Source: Tieghemiomyces parasiticus
Lineage: Eukaryota > Kickxellomycota > Dimargaritomycetes > Dimargaritales > Dimargaritaceae
Direction of reading: 5' to 3'
Assembly: GCA_027575765.1 (NCBI GenBank)
Contig: JANBPT010000287.1
Location: 1-47,548, forward strand
Length of the DNA stretch: 47,548 bases
The notes below the pieces were generated by a model. That model had not been told where the DNA came from. It saw only the letters and a list, made by a program, of their open reading frames with translations, and did not search any database. This document shows positions 1-11,057 of the stretch, piece after piece (within the stretch, counting starts at the first letter, position 1; every line of letters begins with the position of its first letter). A program made the position numbers and the translations under genes.

Positions 1-300
1 GCTCCGGGGAGGGCTCCGGTTCGATTAACGGTTGTTCGGTACTGTCACCTTCGTCGTAGTTGTCACCCGATTGACTCATGCGCTTCGGGGGTCGTCCCCT
101 TCGCTTTGGCGCATCCAGGGAGAGTTCCGGTTCGCTTAACGGTTGTTCGTCACTGTCGCCTTCGTCATAGTTGTCATCCGATTGACTCTTGCGCTTCGTG
201 GCGCGTCCCTTTCGCTTTGGCCGCTCCGGGGAGGATTCCGACTGGATTAACGATTGTTCGTCACTGTCTTCAATGCCGTCATCCCATTTATCTTCCGCGT
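1..300 (-). repeat. 111-bp coding tandem repeat (37 residues) in the tail of the kinesin-like protein
   Basis: Three diverged copies in phase with the reading frame. The same landmark (plus strand TTGTTCG) recurs at about 32, 143 and 254, a spacing of exactly 111 bp. Each unit encodes an acidic stretch with EQPL and EPE, then a basic PKRxGRxxKR stretch, then an SQSxDNYDEGDS-type stretch. The RGRPPKR version resembles an AT-hook core, so DNA or acidic-surface binding is possible but unproven. More copies may lie beyond the left edge. Confidence 0.85.
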
Positions 301-2842
301 AGAAGGAAATGCCGGCCTTAAGAGACCGTCGGAGCAAGCGCTGGGGTGGCGCGGCCTCAGAGATCTCCTCCAGTTCCTTAGCTGCCTGCTTCTGCTTCTG
401 CTTCTTGCGCTTCCTTCCACGAAGGGCAGTTTCCTCGGGTAGGGTCGCAGGCTCCATCTCCGGTGAGGACGAGGCAGCTCGCTTGGTACCACCGCCGGAC
501 TGAGCCGCGAGTGGGGATCCAGTGGCGCCTTCGACCTCAGAATCGATATCGACGGTAGCAGCGGACTCAGGTACCATCTCCGACTCAACCGAGTTCGCCT
601 GGTGCCATGATCGGGACTTACTAACCTTGATCGGCACCTGTGGCGCGGCCAGCTCCGGTGATTCTCGTTTCGCCTGGGACAGCTGCCACCGGAGCTCCGC
701 AATCTGACCTTCGAGGACGCTGGATCGTAGACGCTCATTGGTACAGGTTTCGTCCAACCCCTTAATCTGCTCCTGAAGCTTGGCTTGGTTCGCCCGGGCC
801 TCGTCGGCTCGCTGCCGCTCAGACTGGCGCTCCTTATCGAGCTCCTGCATACGATCCCGGAGCAGGTCGTAGTCGGCCCGGGCCTGCTTGGCCTGTTGCT
901 GCGCCGCTTCGCACCGCTCCTGAAATTTCGTCAGCTGGTTCTGTAGCTTGTACTGGTCTGCCTTGGCCTCGTCTAGTCGACTGGTAAGGAAATCATTGGC
1001 GGTGCGAAGTTCACCTCGCTCGGATTCCAGGCTACCAAGTTGTTCATCGAGCTGGCCCTGCAGGTCAGTGAACTTCTTGGTCAGACCCGAGTGGGTACTC
1101 TTCAGTTTCGTGTACTTTTCGTAGACCTCGATATAGTCGTCCTGGACGGTGAGAAAGCGGCGACCCAGTTTGTCCACATCGTTCTTGCCGCCCTGTGCGC
1201 TCGACTTAGCACGCTCGGCCTCTGTCTCGATGTGGAGCAGGAGCACCTTGGTCTCTCGAATTTCATCTTCCAGCAAAAGCTTTTCTGCTGCCCAGGCGGC
1301 AGCTGCCTGGTCGAACTTTTTGGCACGCTCGTGTTCCTAGAGGTTGAGGAGTGACATAAGTTGACGGTGGTAATATGAATAAACGATATCAAGAGGGCTG
1401 AGTGCCTGATCGTTCGTATACTGGATGCCCAATCTTGGCTCGGTGATACACGTGGCTACATGGTGCTAAGAGCTCCGCCACGCTAGAATTGGCACGGCAA
1501 GGGCTAGAACGGTGACTTACCAACTGCTGCTGAAGATCAACGATCTGGCTAGAGCACTCCTCCAGATGCTTCCTGTGGGACACGGCCTGTTCCTCGAATT
1601 GAGCCTGCACGCGCGCAGTGATGGATTCTTGCTCGACCATAATGCCCTGAAGCTTCCTGATTTCGCCACGTAGGGCTACATGCTTGGCCTCGGACTGGGC
1701 GACTTGAGTGTGTAGCTGGCTCACGCGAGGGTCGACGCGGTTGATCACCTGGCGGCAGCGCATCTTGGACAGCGCCGCAAAGAAATCCAGCAGGGTAAGT
1801 AGTTCGGACGGGGAAGATTGTTCGGTGGCCAAGTGGAAGAGGAAAGACGTTTTGGCTTGCCCACCCACGAGGTCTTGGGTGAGCAGCGTGAGCGGGGTGT
1901 CGTGCGTCGGCGCGTGGAACACTTTGTCCTGACCCACCAGGATGTGCGCAACCTTGACGAGGTTCTGGACGGATTTAGAAATTCCCGGTAGTGGTACAGC
2001 CGGGGTAATGGTGGTCCCCAGGATCGGGGCCCCCAGGTCGATCAGGCACAAGTGGCCCGCCCGCGGCGTGGGTTCCATGGTCGTAAGCCGGATCGAGACC
2101 AGGAATGGGAGCCGGACGTCCTGTCGCAGGAGATCACTTATATCTGCCACACTGGTCGTGATACGGTGCTGGGCGTCGAACTTGTCGCTCAGCTGGCTGA
2201 GCGGGATTTTAACCTCGGTCGCTAGGTTGACACAGTCCTTGTCGGTGAGGCCGAGCATCCTGGGATGTTGGAGGTTGAAGAGTGTGATTAAGACATACTT
2301 TCTAGGTTAGGAGGTGTTAAGAGGTGCGGAGAGACAACTATATTGCCACACCCGATGGCCCTGGGGTCCATCATATCCGAGCGGGATACTTACACATAAC
2401 TGACGCTCATGTCACTGCAACTTTTCGCGATGAGTTCCTCCAGGTGGTTCAATGCTCGCAGAAACGTATTCATCCGGAGGGCGGAGGGCAGGTTCGACGC
2501 CCCGACAATCATGCTGAACACTGCGGCGTTGCCACCACTGAGAGCGAACTGGATATGGTCAGAAAGGGTCGCATCGGTCATGGCCTTGGGGACGGTTTCG
2601 GCGCATCGATCGACGTAGACCCGCTCCTGGGGCTTCGCGCCCCCCGTATAATCAAAATACTTGGTCGTATCTCCGCGCAGGATTTGGCAGCCTCCCGAGC
2701 TACCTCCAGACGGTGGTAGTGGTGACACGTGCGCGCGTGGCGTCGCCGGGCTGCGGCTTGTTTTCACGCGGGGTGATTGGCGGACTGACAATGGGCTATC
2801 ATTGTGCAAATGCACATAGACGCCGATGCTACCTAATGTCAT
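1..2842 (-). CDS. Kinesin-like protein with degenerate motor and long coiled coil (5' complete, 3' end off the window)
   Basis: Three exons are read: 2842-2394, 2259-1521 and 1336 to the left edge. Both introns have GTAAGT donors and CAG/TAG acceptors, and the frame is kept across both junctions, giving about 841 residues in the window. Residues ~5-325 follow the kinesin motor layout: an N-terminal strand like the family's VxVRVRP, and a well-kept DTPLTLLTQDLVGG (res ~270-283) matching the family DSKLTRLLQDSLGG. The nucleotide site is gone: the P-loop position reads VGASNLPS (res ~113-120), the SSRSH position reads LRQDVRLPF, and the DLAGSE position reads DLGAPI. A long charged coiled coil follows, then a Ser/Pro-rich tail with basic RGRPPKR-type motifs. 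It probably binds microtubules or a partner without ATP-driven movement (inference). The start is the first Met, just before the first motor strand. Kinesin ancestry is fairly sure; the subfamily is not. Confidence 0.72.
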
Positions 2843-5300
2843 GGAGGCAACGAAAAAGGGGGGTTGTGTAGGGGACTCGATGCGACTGGCCAGTCAAGGA
2901 GAGAGGAATGACGGCGCTGTTTGGCTGGTGACAATACTAAGTACCTGATCAGGGAATCGGAGATACTGGTGAGCTGAGGCGCGGTTTAGAATTGGCACCG
3001 GCAGGTTGTGCGACGTCAAAGGTGGGGGAGGGCGCTGGCAATTGCCCAGGGGTCGTATTTGGGATGTGAACGTGCGGTTGGTTCCTAAGGAGGCGACAAA
3101 TTAACAGGGGAGGGGGTCAGGGTCAAGGGGCCCTGAGGTCCTTACCGATGGTAAAGCAGGTGAAAGGGATGAATTGACACGCCAGCTTGGCGGAGCTGAT
3201 TCTATGACGCTTCAGAGCAGAACGAATATGTAGACAACCCACGGGCAATGTAGGGAAAAGTTACGGGTAAGAGGCAAGTGGGCCAGGAGCTATAAGCCAT
3301 GGATTGCGGAAGTCAGGGAAACGGCTTAGCAGGAAAGTATGAATGTCCAAGGAGGGGTAGGTCAGCCGCGGCGTTATTGTTTTGATTGCGGGAGGGGGAA
3401 AACGAGGCTTCTAATTCCGGCGACCGGGCGGGGACAAATGGGGGGTAAAATGAAAACAAGGATACCAGTGTGGCATCTAGCCATCTTATCCGTCACCAGA
3501 TATGCTTAGTATTGGCGGGGTTGCCTGAAATGGTACATGAATCACGGTGCCGAGACCTGGCCTGCCCACAGGTACAGCTCGGGAGGTTGTTTGATCAACT
3601 TTCTCGGAAACGAATCCAATCATTTATTTCGATAGAAAGGACTTAATAATTTGCTGGTTGCCAGGAATGGACTGGTTGGGTAGTCACTCCCTGGTCCGCG
3701 GAGGCGTGCCAGGTAAGTCCAAGGACGTCATTTTACACATTAGATTGGAACCTAGTTGCAGACGTGTAAAAAAGGGCTTGTCTGGGAAGTGATGATATTC
3801 TGATCGCAGAGATTGATTAATTATGAGGGTGCTGGGAATGATTGGCTTTATGAACTGATAGGTTGTCGTGAAGAGTCATAAAAAAAGGCATCAGGGGAGT
3901 CGAGTAAAGGGTAATTAACAAATTTGCGACAGTTATCACCAAAAGAGATACGATGAGGCCAAGGCAACGGTAGATGCGCCAAGGAGAAAGTAACGTAAAT
4001 AGAATAAGCATGCCTAAGTAGCCTATAGTATCGCCTCTGGCCAATTCATGGACTTGGCCATAACGCTTCGTGGACTGCAGGGTTCAGCCTTCGTAGTGTG
4101 AGGGAGGGTCAGAGAAGTGGAGTATGAGTTCCCAAGGTTTAGTAGTGTTCCCCTCAGTAGCTACCCTCAAGGCCAAAACAAGGATGATGTGATACAATGG
4201 GAGGGGAGGAAGGCGAATGTCGACTAGTGAGCGGGCTATGGGACCAGGGAGAGCGGAGAGATTAAGTCCTGTGTTTTGATTCACCGTCTCTATTGAAATG
4301 GCAGTACAAAGCCCAGCGGGCATGATGACAAGGGATGAAGCGACGAGAGTTCGTACCAAACCATTCTGTGTTTGTAACTGATACGCTTGGTCCCGACCAA
4401 ACCAGTTCCTTGCGTATTTCGAGCGTAGTTGTATCACGATTGGCATTTTGGCCCCGATGGATGATGGCACTGTAAAAAGGTGTCGCCCAACTTCGCTCTC
4501 CGCTAGCTGGCAAGCGTCAGCGGACCACCAGAGGTCCGAGTACGGTATAACCCAAACGCCGGCCTGTTATCTATTTTTTTTAGTGACGGGGACGACGTAG
4601 CCATAGCCACCTCCATCCGCAACCACCCGCCCGATCGACTTCCACCGCTGCAGTTATCCAAAAATAACTCGGGCTTTGTTTGAGTCTGTAGCCAGTTGGT
4701 CAACCGTGCCGACCGGGCGGAGGCGTTGACGCGGGAAATGGTACACAAAGACACCGTATTGGCCAAAGTACGCTTCATTGGAGTCCTTGAGTGCACCACG
4801 GACGTTCTACTCTCGTTGAATACCGCTGGGGCGAACTTGAGGCACGAGGCTATGGAGGATGCAGCAGGAAATTTGGGCGCTAACCATCACCATTCTAGAA
4901 ACCGCTCGCCCCGGCCGCGACAAGTACGGGGGTAATACGCAAGCTTCTCCAATCATGTTGAGCCTGGCCGCGCACCTACAATGTATAGTTACTGGACTGT
5001 CCAGCTTGCGGTCCTTTGCCAATCTGAACGCTTTGTCTTCTACCGTTTGGGATTGAGAGAACCCAATACGGCGCCGAGAGACCTACCCCGCCCTGTACCC
5101 GCTTTGTCTCCACTGTCCATCTCTGCCCATCACCCTTCTTGGTTGTCCGACCCAACCCTGCGGGCAGGGTAGCGGTGTGCTCCCAACCGCGCATTACGTT
5201 CCCCTATCCACCTTGCGCATGTGCATGTGCTCGGCCTAGACCGTACTAGAGAGGTCACGTAAGTTTGAGGTATTAAATAATGGATCCGCTCGAATTGTTG
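2843..5300. other. Intergenic stretch without a recognised gene
   Basis: No exon chain with family similarity was found. On the minus strand, 4470-4084 and 4044-3817 are open in hydrophobic frames that could be relics of a membrane protein, and 4696-5056 on the plus strand has short protein-like frames. None has a recognisable motif or a clear start with splice signals. The part next to the kinesin-like gene is presumably its promoter. Confidence 0.4.
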
Positions 5301-8205
5301 TCGGCACGCTAGTATATAGACTAAGCGGCCCTCCTCACCTACCGGCCTTCTATCCGCTTTATAATTCCACCGACCCTCTCCACACACCCACACACACTGC
5401 TGACCCTAGGACTTCCTTACAACGGAAAGCCTCCTGCCAGTAGCCCTTATTCAAGCCAGCGATAGATTTGCCACCTGTTTCACATCCAACCCTTCCATAC
5501 TTGGCCCCTTGTTCATTGAATCGCATAGCGGACTCTCTATCGCACCGTCGCCGATTGCGAGTGGCGCACGGTCCGCCGATCCCTTTTAAAAAAGCTCCTG
5601 CATGCGAACGTTCCCCACGCTCTCCTATTTCTTTTGTCACTCCTACATTTGCAGGCTATCCAGAAGTATCACGCACAGTCGACTGCGTGAAAAGACCCGA
5701 CCAAGTTTCTAGGCACAGGTATGTACAACTGGCGACACTATCCATCGTCCGGTGCCAACAACCCTACGTACCGGCCCTGGATTGTTCATCCCATGCCTGG
5801 CACCTCTCCACCTGCTATGATTATAGTTCGTCGCTGCTACTGATTGAGAGATTGGACGACCGCCCGAATCGGGCTGTCGGGTGTGATCGTGAATAGACAT
5901 TCCCCCTATCGTGGCCATCCATTCAACGCCCCGTTCCAGGTGCCTAGCTACTGTCTATTCTACGCTCCACTTGGCTTGTGAGCGGGCCCTTGTGGGCTAC
6001 GGCGCTCACAGTACCCACCGGTCCGAAGGGAGATGGACTTTGGTCGGACAGACCCCTTTCTCGCCTCGCGATTCCCTTGCACAGATGGCTGTTCTGGGGA
6101 CTGCCGATTTTCTGCGCGCAATCGCCTTCCTACCTTCGCCCACAGCTGGGCTGCCGGGGGTGCTTGCGCGCACGGCACGTCGTTAGGCAGCGCGCTAGAT
6201 GCTGTCAGTGTTGTGGGTGGTGAGGGCAGGGACGTGGACTGCACCCCTCCCCCCGTTGGAAGGCCTTGGCCGTACCAACCGGCCTTTAAGCCCACATTGG
6301 ATAGCGGCAGACCGGCCAAGTGTGCCTTGTACCCACCCTCCGGCCTTCTAGCCTCCGCGCCATACTGAGGGTGCCCTCGCCACCTGTAGGGGAGGTCCCC
6401 GGCGCTGTACTACCGGTCGGTGGTGGCTGTCCCACCTATCTGCCTTTATTTTTTCCCAGCTACTAGAATGACAAGGCCCTGTACGCCATGCTACTAGTTT
6501 ATGTTACTTTACCCTGTGCCGTTCCCGAGACTAGGAAGTGGGAATATGGTCTGCACGTCCTGGTAGCATCAACCCCCGAAACAGGATAGTTTTTTAGCGG
6601 GGGGTTTCCGCCACCGACCGCCCCATTGATCGACATTGTGCATAGTTCCCGCCTGTAATCGCCGGTGGCATTATTTACCACTAGCATGCAGTTTTGGCGG
6701 AGTGAGCCACTCGTCCCGCCTTGGGATGGTGGGCTGGGCCTCCGATTGACTCGCTTCTACCCACGCGATCCCACTAACCAGCGCTATGGTGTGCCTTTTG
6801 CTTTATATCCCATACGTCTTAACTGCCCGCAGGCTTACGTTGACCTGCCGCCACTTGCTTCCCTTCTGGCCCGCACATTCCTAGCGTAGCGCCAACGAAC
6901 CGCACCCTCCAATCACTCCCGACTGGCAGTGCCCTCCCCCTAGCCCACCCTACTGACCAGCGGGGCTGCACTCGGCCAGGCTCTGACCACTACCTCTCCA
7001 CCTGCTGGTATCTCGGCCCTACCTTTGTTTCAAGGTTTGCACTGGCAGGGTCTGTTCCCGGCCGGTCGATCCCGCGTGACTCTTAATCAGGTAGGTCTAT
7101 CAGGCTAGGATACCAATTGTGGCTCCCCTCCCCCACTATGCTGCAGGTGTAGGCCGGCCACGTCTAGGGGATGTCGTAGTGGCATCCCAGGTATGATTAC
7201 CCCTCTCCCTCTCGTCCTTCCTAGTCCCCCTCCGCACGTCGCGTGTACCGGATAGGTGGAGGGGGGGGGCGGTGTTCCGGGATGTCCTGCACCTGCGAAC
7301 TCCTCCTTCCCTCCCCCGTATTTAGGGCACCAGCCCCTTTGGGCTGCCACGCCTTCCCCTAGCGTTCTAACGTGGCTCTTCCCTTTTGCCTGTCTGCTGG
7401 AGTATGTGGGCCACCGTCGCTGTGGACCCCTAGTGGCGACGGTTCTTGCGGGGACTACTAGCTGCCCTCGCCCTATGTTGCCAGACTAGGCGCCCACATT
7501 CTTCGCCTGTGGCCTGGCTGGTCAGCCGGACGGGCCTGTGGATCTTTCCGCCGGCTGATGTTGTGTAAGGCTCCATTGCCTTGTTCGTATTTGTTTTTTT
7601 TTACTGGCGAGGGCTGTACTGTGGGCCCGAGCGGCCGCCGTTGGCTGCCACCGGCCAAACACACCACTTTGGCTTCCTTTCCCTCTCATACTTTTCCTCT
7701 GCGGGTCTTGTCCCCTGGCTATTAGCCTCTCCCTTTCTTTCCACCGTACGTGTGTCCACAGCCACCCTTTTCTCTTCCACAACCAACATCGGCATTGTCC
7801 ATTATTCGATTCGCACCACCTGTCTGTTTCGGCCGTGTCCGCAATCCATTTCTCTGTCGCCGATTACCAGCCTGCTGCGCCCTTGCGGCCCACCTGACCT
7901 ATTCCTATCCTTCCTAATTCACTTACCTAGTAGCCGTCGCCCCCCCCCCTCCCGTTGCTTGGAAGCCGTTGCTGACGAATCCTGCCTGCTGTAGCCACGC
8001 CCTGCACCTGACCTCCTCCAGCCACCCCAAGTTTGGTGTGAGCCTTGTATCTCTGAACGCCCCCGAAGGGCTCGCCCGCCCTCCCTTGTCCGTTGCAACC
8101 GTTGCTAGCGACGACAGGCGCCCCCACCACCCCGGTCCTTGATAGCGACCCCGACTGCCCCCCTCCCATCGCTCCCCTCTCGCTACAGCGTCACAGGGTG
8201 CCGCT
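5300..8205. other. Long pyrimidine-rich stretch upstream of the Pro/Ser-rich gene
   Basis: The plus strand is clearly enriched in C and T over nearly 3 kb, with a G run at 7260-7269 and a C run near 7943-7952. Other genes in this window have pyrimidine-rich leaders on their coding strand, so this may be an unusually long promoter or transcribed leader for the gene at 8206. No convincing coding exon or RNA gene was found. Confidence 0.4.
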
Positions 8206-10284
8206 ATGGTCGTCCCGGCCACCCTCACCACAGTCGAGCCCGCTGCCGCCGCCGCCCCGCCGGAGTCGCCCCGCCTCTTCTTCCTGATCCTCTTGTTCTT
8301 GATGCTGGCACCCAGCTACCTCATGCAGGTCTTCAGCGGCCCGCCCATGCTGTCGGCCGCCATGCTTGTTTGCTTATTTCTACTGGCCAGTCTGATCGCG
8401 CTGCGGTCGTGGCCCGTTCTCACCCGGGCCTACGTGCGTTCGCGCCGCCCCAAGACGGGTCGTGAGCACCGGTTCGGCCAGCTATACCGCACGCTCTCTG
8501 GCCGCGCCTTCTGGCAGGGTCTGGTCACTGACGTCGTTCCCAACTCCGTCGTCGACGCCTGTCCACTATGGGACGGCAAGGCACGTACGCTCGAGCAGGA
8601 CCTGCCCACCTCCCGCTACCACCTTCCGTCACCAGCGGACTCGGTACATCCGAGTGTGGACGCCAACCCTCGCTCTACTTCTCCCGTACCCCGTCACAAC
8701 CCCCAAACGCCGCAGCTGTCGGCCACCGATCCATCGGATCCCTCTGTGGCATCGCCTCGTAGTATATCGTTACCACTGCCGCTGTCGTCAGTGACTCCGT
8801 CTCCGACCGACGGACGACCTTTCCCACCCCCGATTGCTACCCCGCCTTTTCCCGCCCCGGCTTCGCGCGCCAGCCAGGTCGCCACCTTACCATCACCCAG
8901 CCTCCTCCCTTCTCCCACTTCTCCTTCACCCTCACCACACCCGGTTGCCCCTGCGGCCAATTCTAAACCGCAAACACCCTCGCCCGTCCGCTCACCGTCG
9001 GTGCCCGCCGTCGTCACGCCCAAGCCCCGGCTCGCCCGTATGACTCCCGCAACGTCTCCTACCCACTCCGAGGTGTCCGCCGAGCCGTCCTTCAAACCAG
9101 CCGCCGACCCGGAACAGCCTGACTCGCGCCGTTCCACAAAGTCGTCGCGGAAGCGGACGAGCAAGAAATCGCCGAACGCCACCCGTACCGTCCCAGCACC
9201 GGTCGCGACCGTCTCGCCAAGGATCACCCTGCCGTCTGCCGATACTACGGCTGCCCGCTCCGGCCCCCGGAAACCCATCTCGGCCCCGTCCCCATCAATC
9301 CCTACGACGTCTCAACCCTCCACAGCCCCTCCGCCCAGCCCGTCCGCTGGCTCCATTTTCTCACCACCCCCTTGTACCACTGCCTCTCCGGGCCCTTCGG
9401 TCCACAGCGCCTCCTCTGGCCCCGTTCCCCCGGTCGCCGAGCTGGTTGCTGACTCATTACCCGTGGCCGACGGCCTAGCCGGTATTGGCGGCCCACCCCT
9501 TCACCGCCCATGCCTCTCCCTCCGCGCCTCCCCTGATTTCACCTACACCTCCGACTGGGCCCGTCCTGCCACCCTTGTTGACGGTCTCCCGGCCCCCATC
9601 TCACGCTCGGCCGGTGGCTCGCCCGACTTAACCCCTTACCGCCCTGCCTCCTCGCTTAGCCTGCGGTCACCGTCGATCGGTCCTGTGCGGGGTCTAGCTG
9701 GCCGCGGCGATGCGCCCTCTCGCCCGGCCTCCCGCTGGTACTCGCCGTTCGATCCGCACTGGCAGGTCAGCCTGGACTTTCTTCACCCACATCCACGCCT
9801 CCCTCGACCCTGCCGCCGTCCCCCGCCAGGTTTCGCCGCGGCCCCCTCCGGCCACCGCCCCCACCTCCCCTCTACCCGCCGCTCCATCCATGGGTCCCTG
9901 ACGCCCAACCCGGACGAATCCGCACCTCTCGCTAGCGGCGGCCCCTTATCGACGTCGCTTCCCGGCACCGGGTTCCACCAGCGTGCCGCCTCTGAGAGCT
10001 ACGGCCACGTCTTGTCGGGCGCCTTCCCAGAGCTCTTTGCCACCACCCGCTCGGCCGCCGGTCCGACCACCCCTTTGCTGGATTTGTCCAACTACCGTCC
10101 GGTCACCCGTCCTTTCGCCGCTCCTTTAACCCTCCCTCCGGGCTTCGATCCTAACTACTCGACCACCCCCTTCGGTGAGACAACCCCATACGCGCTGGAT
10201 CAATCTGCGGGCCATATCTCTGGGCCGGCGTCAGACACCAGGGCCAAGCTGCCCTCAGGTCTCGCGAAACCTTCCTACCACTAG
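8206..10284 (+). CDS. Hypothetical two-pass membrane protein with a long Pro/Ser-rich tail
   Basis: A single open frame of 692 residues. Two hydrophobic segments lie close together near the N-terminus: residues ~23-42 (rich in L, F and I, starting RLFFLILLFLML) and ~47-66 (SAAMLVCLFLLASLIAL). They are followed by a basic stretch with RSRRPKTGREHR. From about residue 130 onward it is low-complexity Ser, Pro, Ala and Thr with basic patches such as RRSTKSSRKRTSKKS, so a disordered cytosolic tail is likely. No catalytic or binding motif was recognised. The length, the steady GC-rich third codon positions and the downstream AATAAA support a real gene. Function is unknown. The ATG at 8206 is the first in frame and precedes the membrane segments. 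An additional upstream exon cannot be excluded because the leader region is long. Confidence 0.6.
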   Translation: MVVPATLTTVEPAAAAAPPESPRLFFLILLFLMLAPSYLMQVFSGPPMLSAAMLVCLFLLASLIALRSWPVLTRAYVRSRRPKTGREHRFGQLYRTLSGRAFWQGLVTDVVPNSVVDACPLWDGKARTLEQDLPTSRYHLPSPADSVHPSVDANPRSTSPVPRHNPQTPQLSATDPSDPSVASPRSISLPLPLSSVTPSPTDGRPFPPPIATPPFPAPASRASQVATLPSPSLLPSPTSPSPSPHPVAPAANSKPQTPSPVRSPSVPAVVTPKPRLARMTPATSPTHSEVSAEPSFKPAADPEQPDSRRSTKSSRKRTSKKSPNATRTVPAPVATVSPRITLPSADTTAARSGPRKPISAPSPSIPTTSQPSTAPPPSPSAGSIFSPPPCTTASPGPSVHSASSGPVPPVAELVADSLPVADGLAGIGGPPLHRPCLSLRASPDFTYTSDWARPATLVDGLPAPISRSAGGSPDLTPYRPASSLSLRSPSIGPVRGLAGRGDAPSRPASRWYSPFDPHWQVSLDFLHPHPRLPRPCRRPPPGFAAAPSGHRPHLPSTRRSIHGSLTPNPDESAPLASGGPLSTSLPGTGFHQRAASESYGHVLSGAFPELFATTRSAAGPTTPLLDLSNYRPVTRPFAAPLTLPPGFDPNYSTTPFGETTPYALDQSAGHISGPASDTRAKLPSGLAKPSYH

Positions 10285-11057
10285 TCCAATCGGTAGCTTA
10301 TGTCTTTACCCTGATCCACCCAACGCCATGGTGCGCGCTGCCACTGGTCTTCCCGGCATAAATCCCGTTGGCCGCCGCCTTTAGGTTGCAACGCTGGAAT
10401 ACCAGTGTCAATGCCAACAGATGTGGTCGACTTTCTCCACCCGTTGCCCATCCTGGCCATCGGAAGCCTAATAAAATTTGGATCTTCACTCCCTATCAGC
10501 CCAGAATTATTGCAGGCCGATCCCTCTGCGGCACAGAGACCCTTCTCTCACTGGTGGACGCTGCTTCGGTTGCAATTCTCTTTATCTGGTGGGGGAGGGG
10601 ATCCTGCCGTCCACCTTTGCCCCTTGCTTGACTTGGCGGATCGAATGGAACCAGCATGATAAGCAGCCCAACAGCACATGGTGCACCCCAAGTGAGCCTC
10701 TGGAGTGCTTGGCGATTGTGCCTCCTCAGTATGGTGGCGTGCTCATCCCCATATCACTCGCTCGCCTTCTGTAGCTCCGCCAGCTGTACGGTAAACTTTC
10801 GGTACCTAATCTGTCCGCTGGTGTCCTGGTGATTGAAATTAGAATTTAGGCTTGGTTTGGTGTAAGCACCCGAGATTCGCCGGTCGGTTTCTCTCTCTGC
10901 TCTGGGTTGCTATACTCTCACCAGGTTTTCATTTGGCACTGCGTTAGTCGCATTTGCAGGTTTGAGAAGCCCTCGTGGTATCCGTCCCATTTCCAGCACT
11001 TCTGCACCACCCCCTTGTTAGCCAGCCAGCTCATCCCGCACCCGTACTCTATCAGTT
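10285..11057. other. Intergenic: 3' end of the Pro/Ser-rich gene and CARM1 promoter
   Basis: It contains an AATAAA at 10470 for the gene on the left. The right half leads into the CARM1 start with pyrimidine-rich sequence. No other gene was seen. Confidence 0.5.
10470..10475 (+). terminator. Candidate polyadenylation signal AATAAA
   Basis: An exact AATAAA hexamer 186 bp after the stop of the 692-residue membrane protein gene, on the same strand. Assignment is by position only. Confidence 0.5.

Noticed and set aside
15..30. GGTTCGATT as the T-loop of a tRNA
   Set aside because: It is part of the coding repeat and no cloverleaf surrounds it.
1..300. Regularly spaced repeats as a CRISPR array
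   Set aside because: The period is 111 bp, the whole unit is conserved and coding, and the genome is eukaryotic.
1389..2258. A 289-residue protein starting at 2258
   Set aside because: The ATG sits one base inside an internal exon of the kinesin-like gene; the acceptor just before it and the preceding motor exon show it is not the start, and its last residues are intron.
4696..5056. Protein-like plus-strand frames
   Set aside because: Two short overlapping frames without motif, start context or splice sites joining them.
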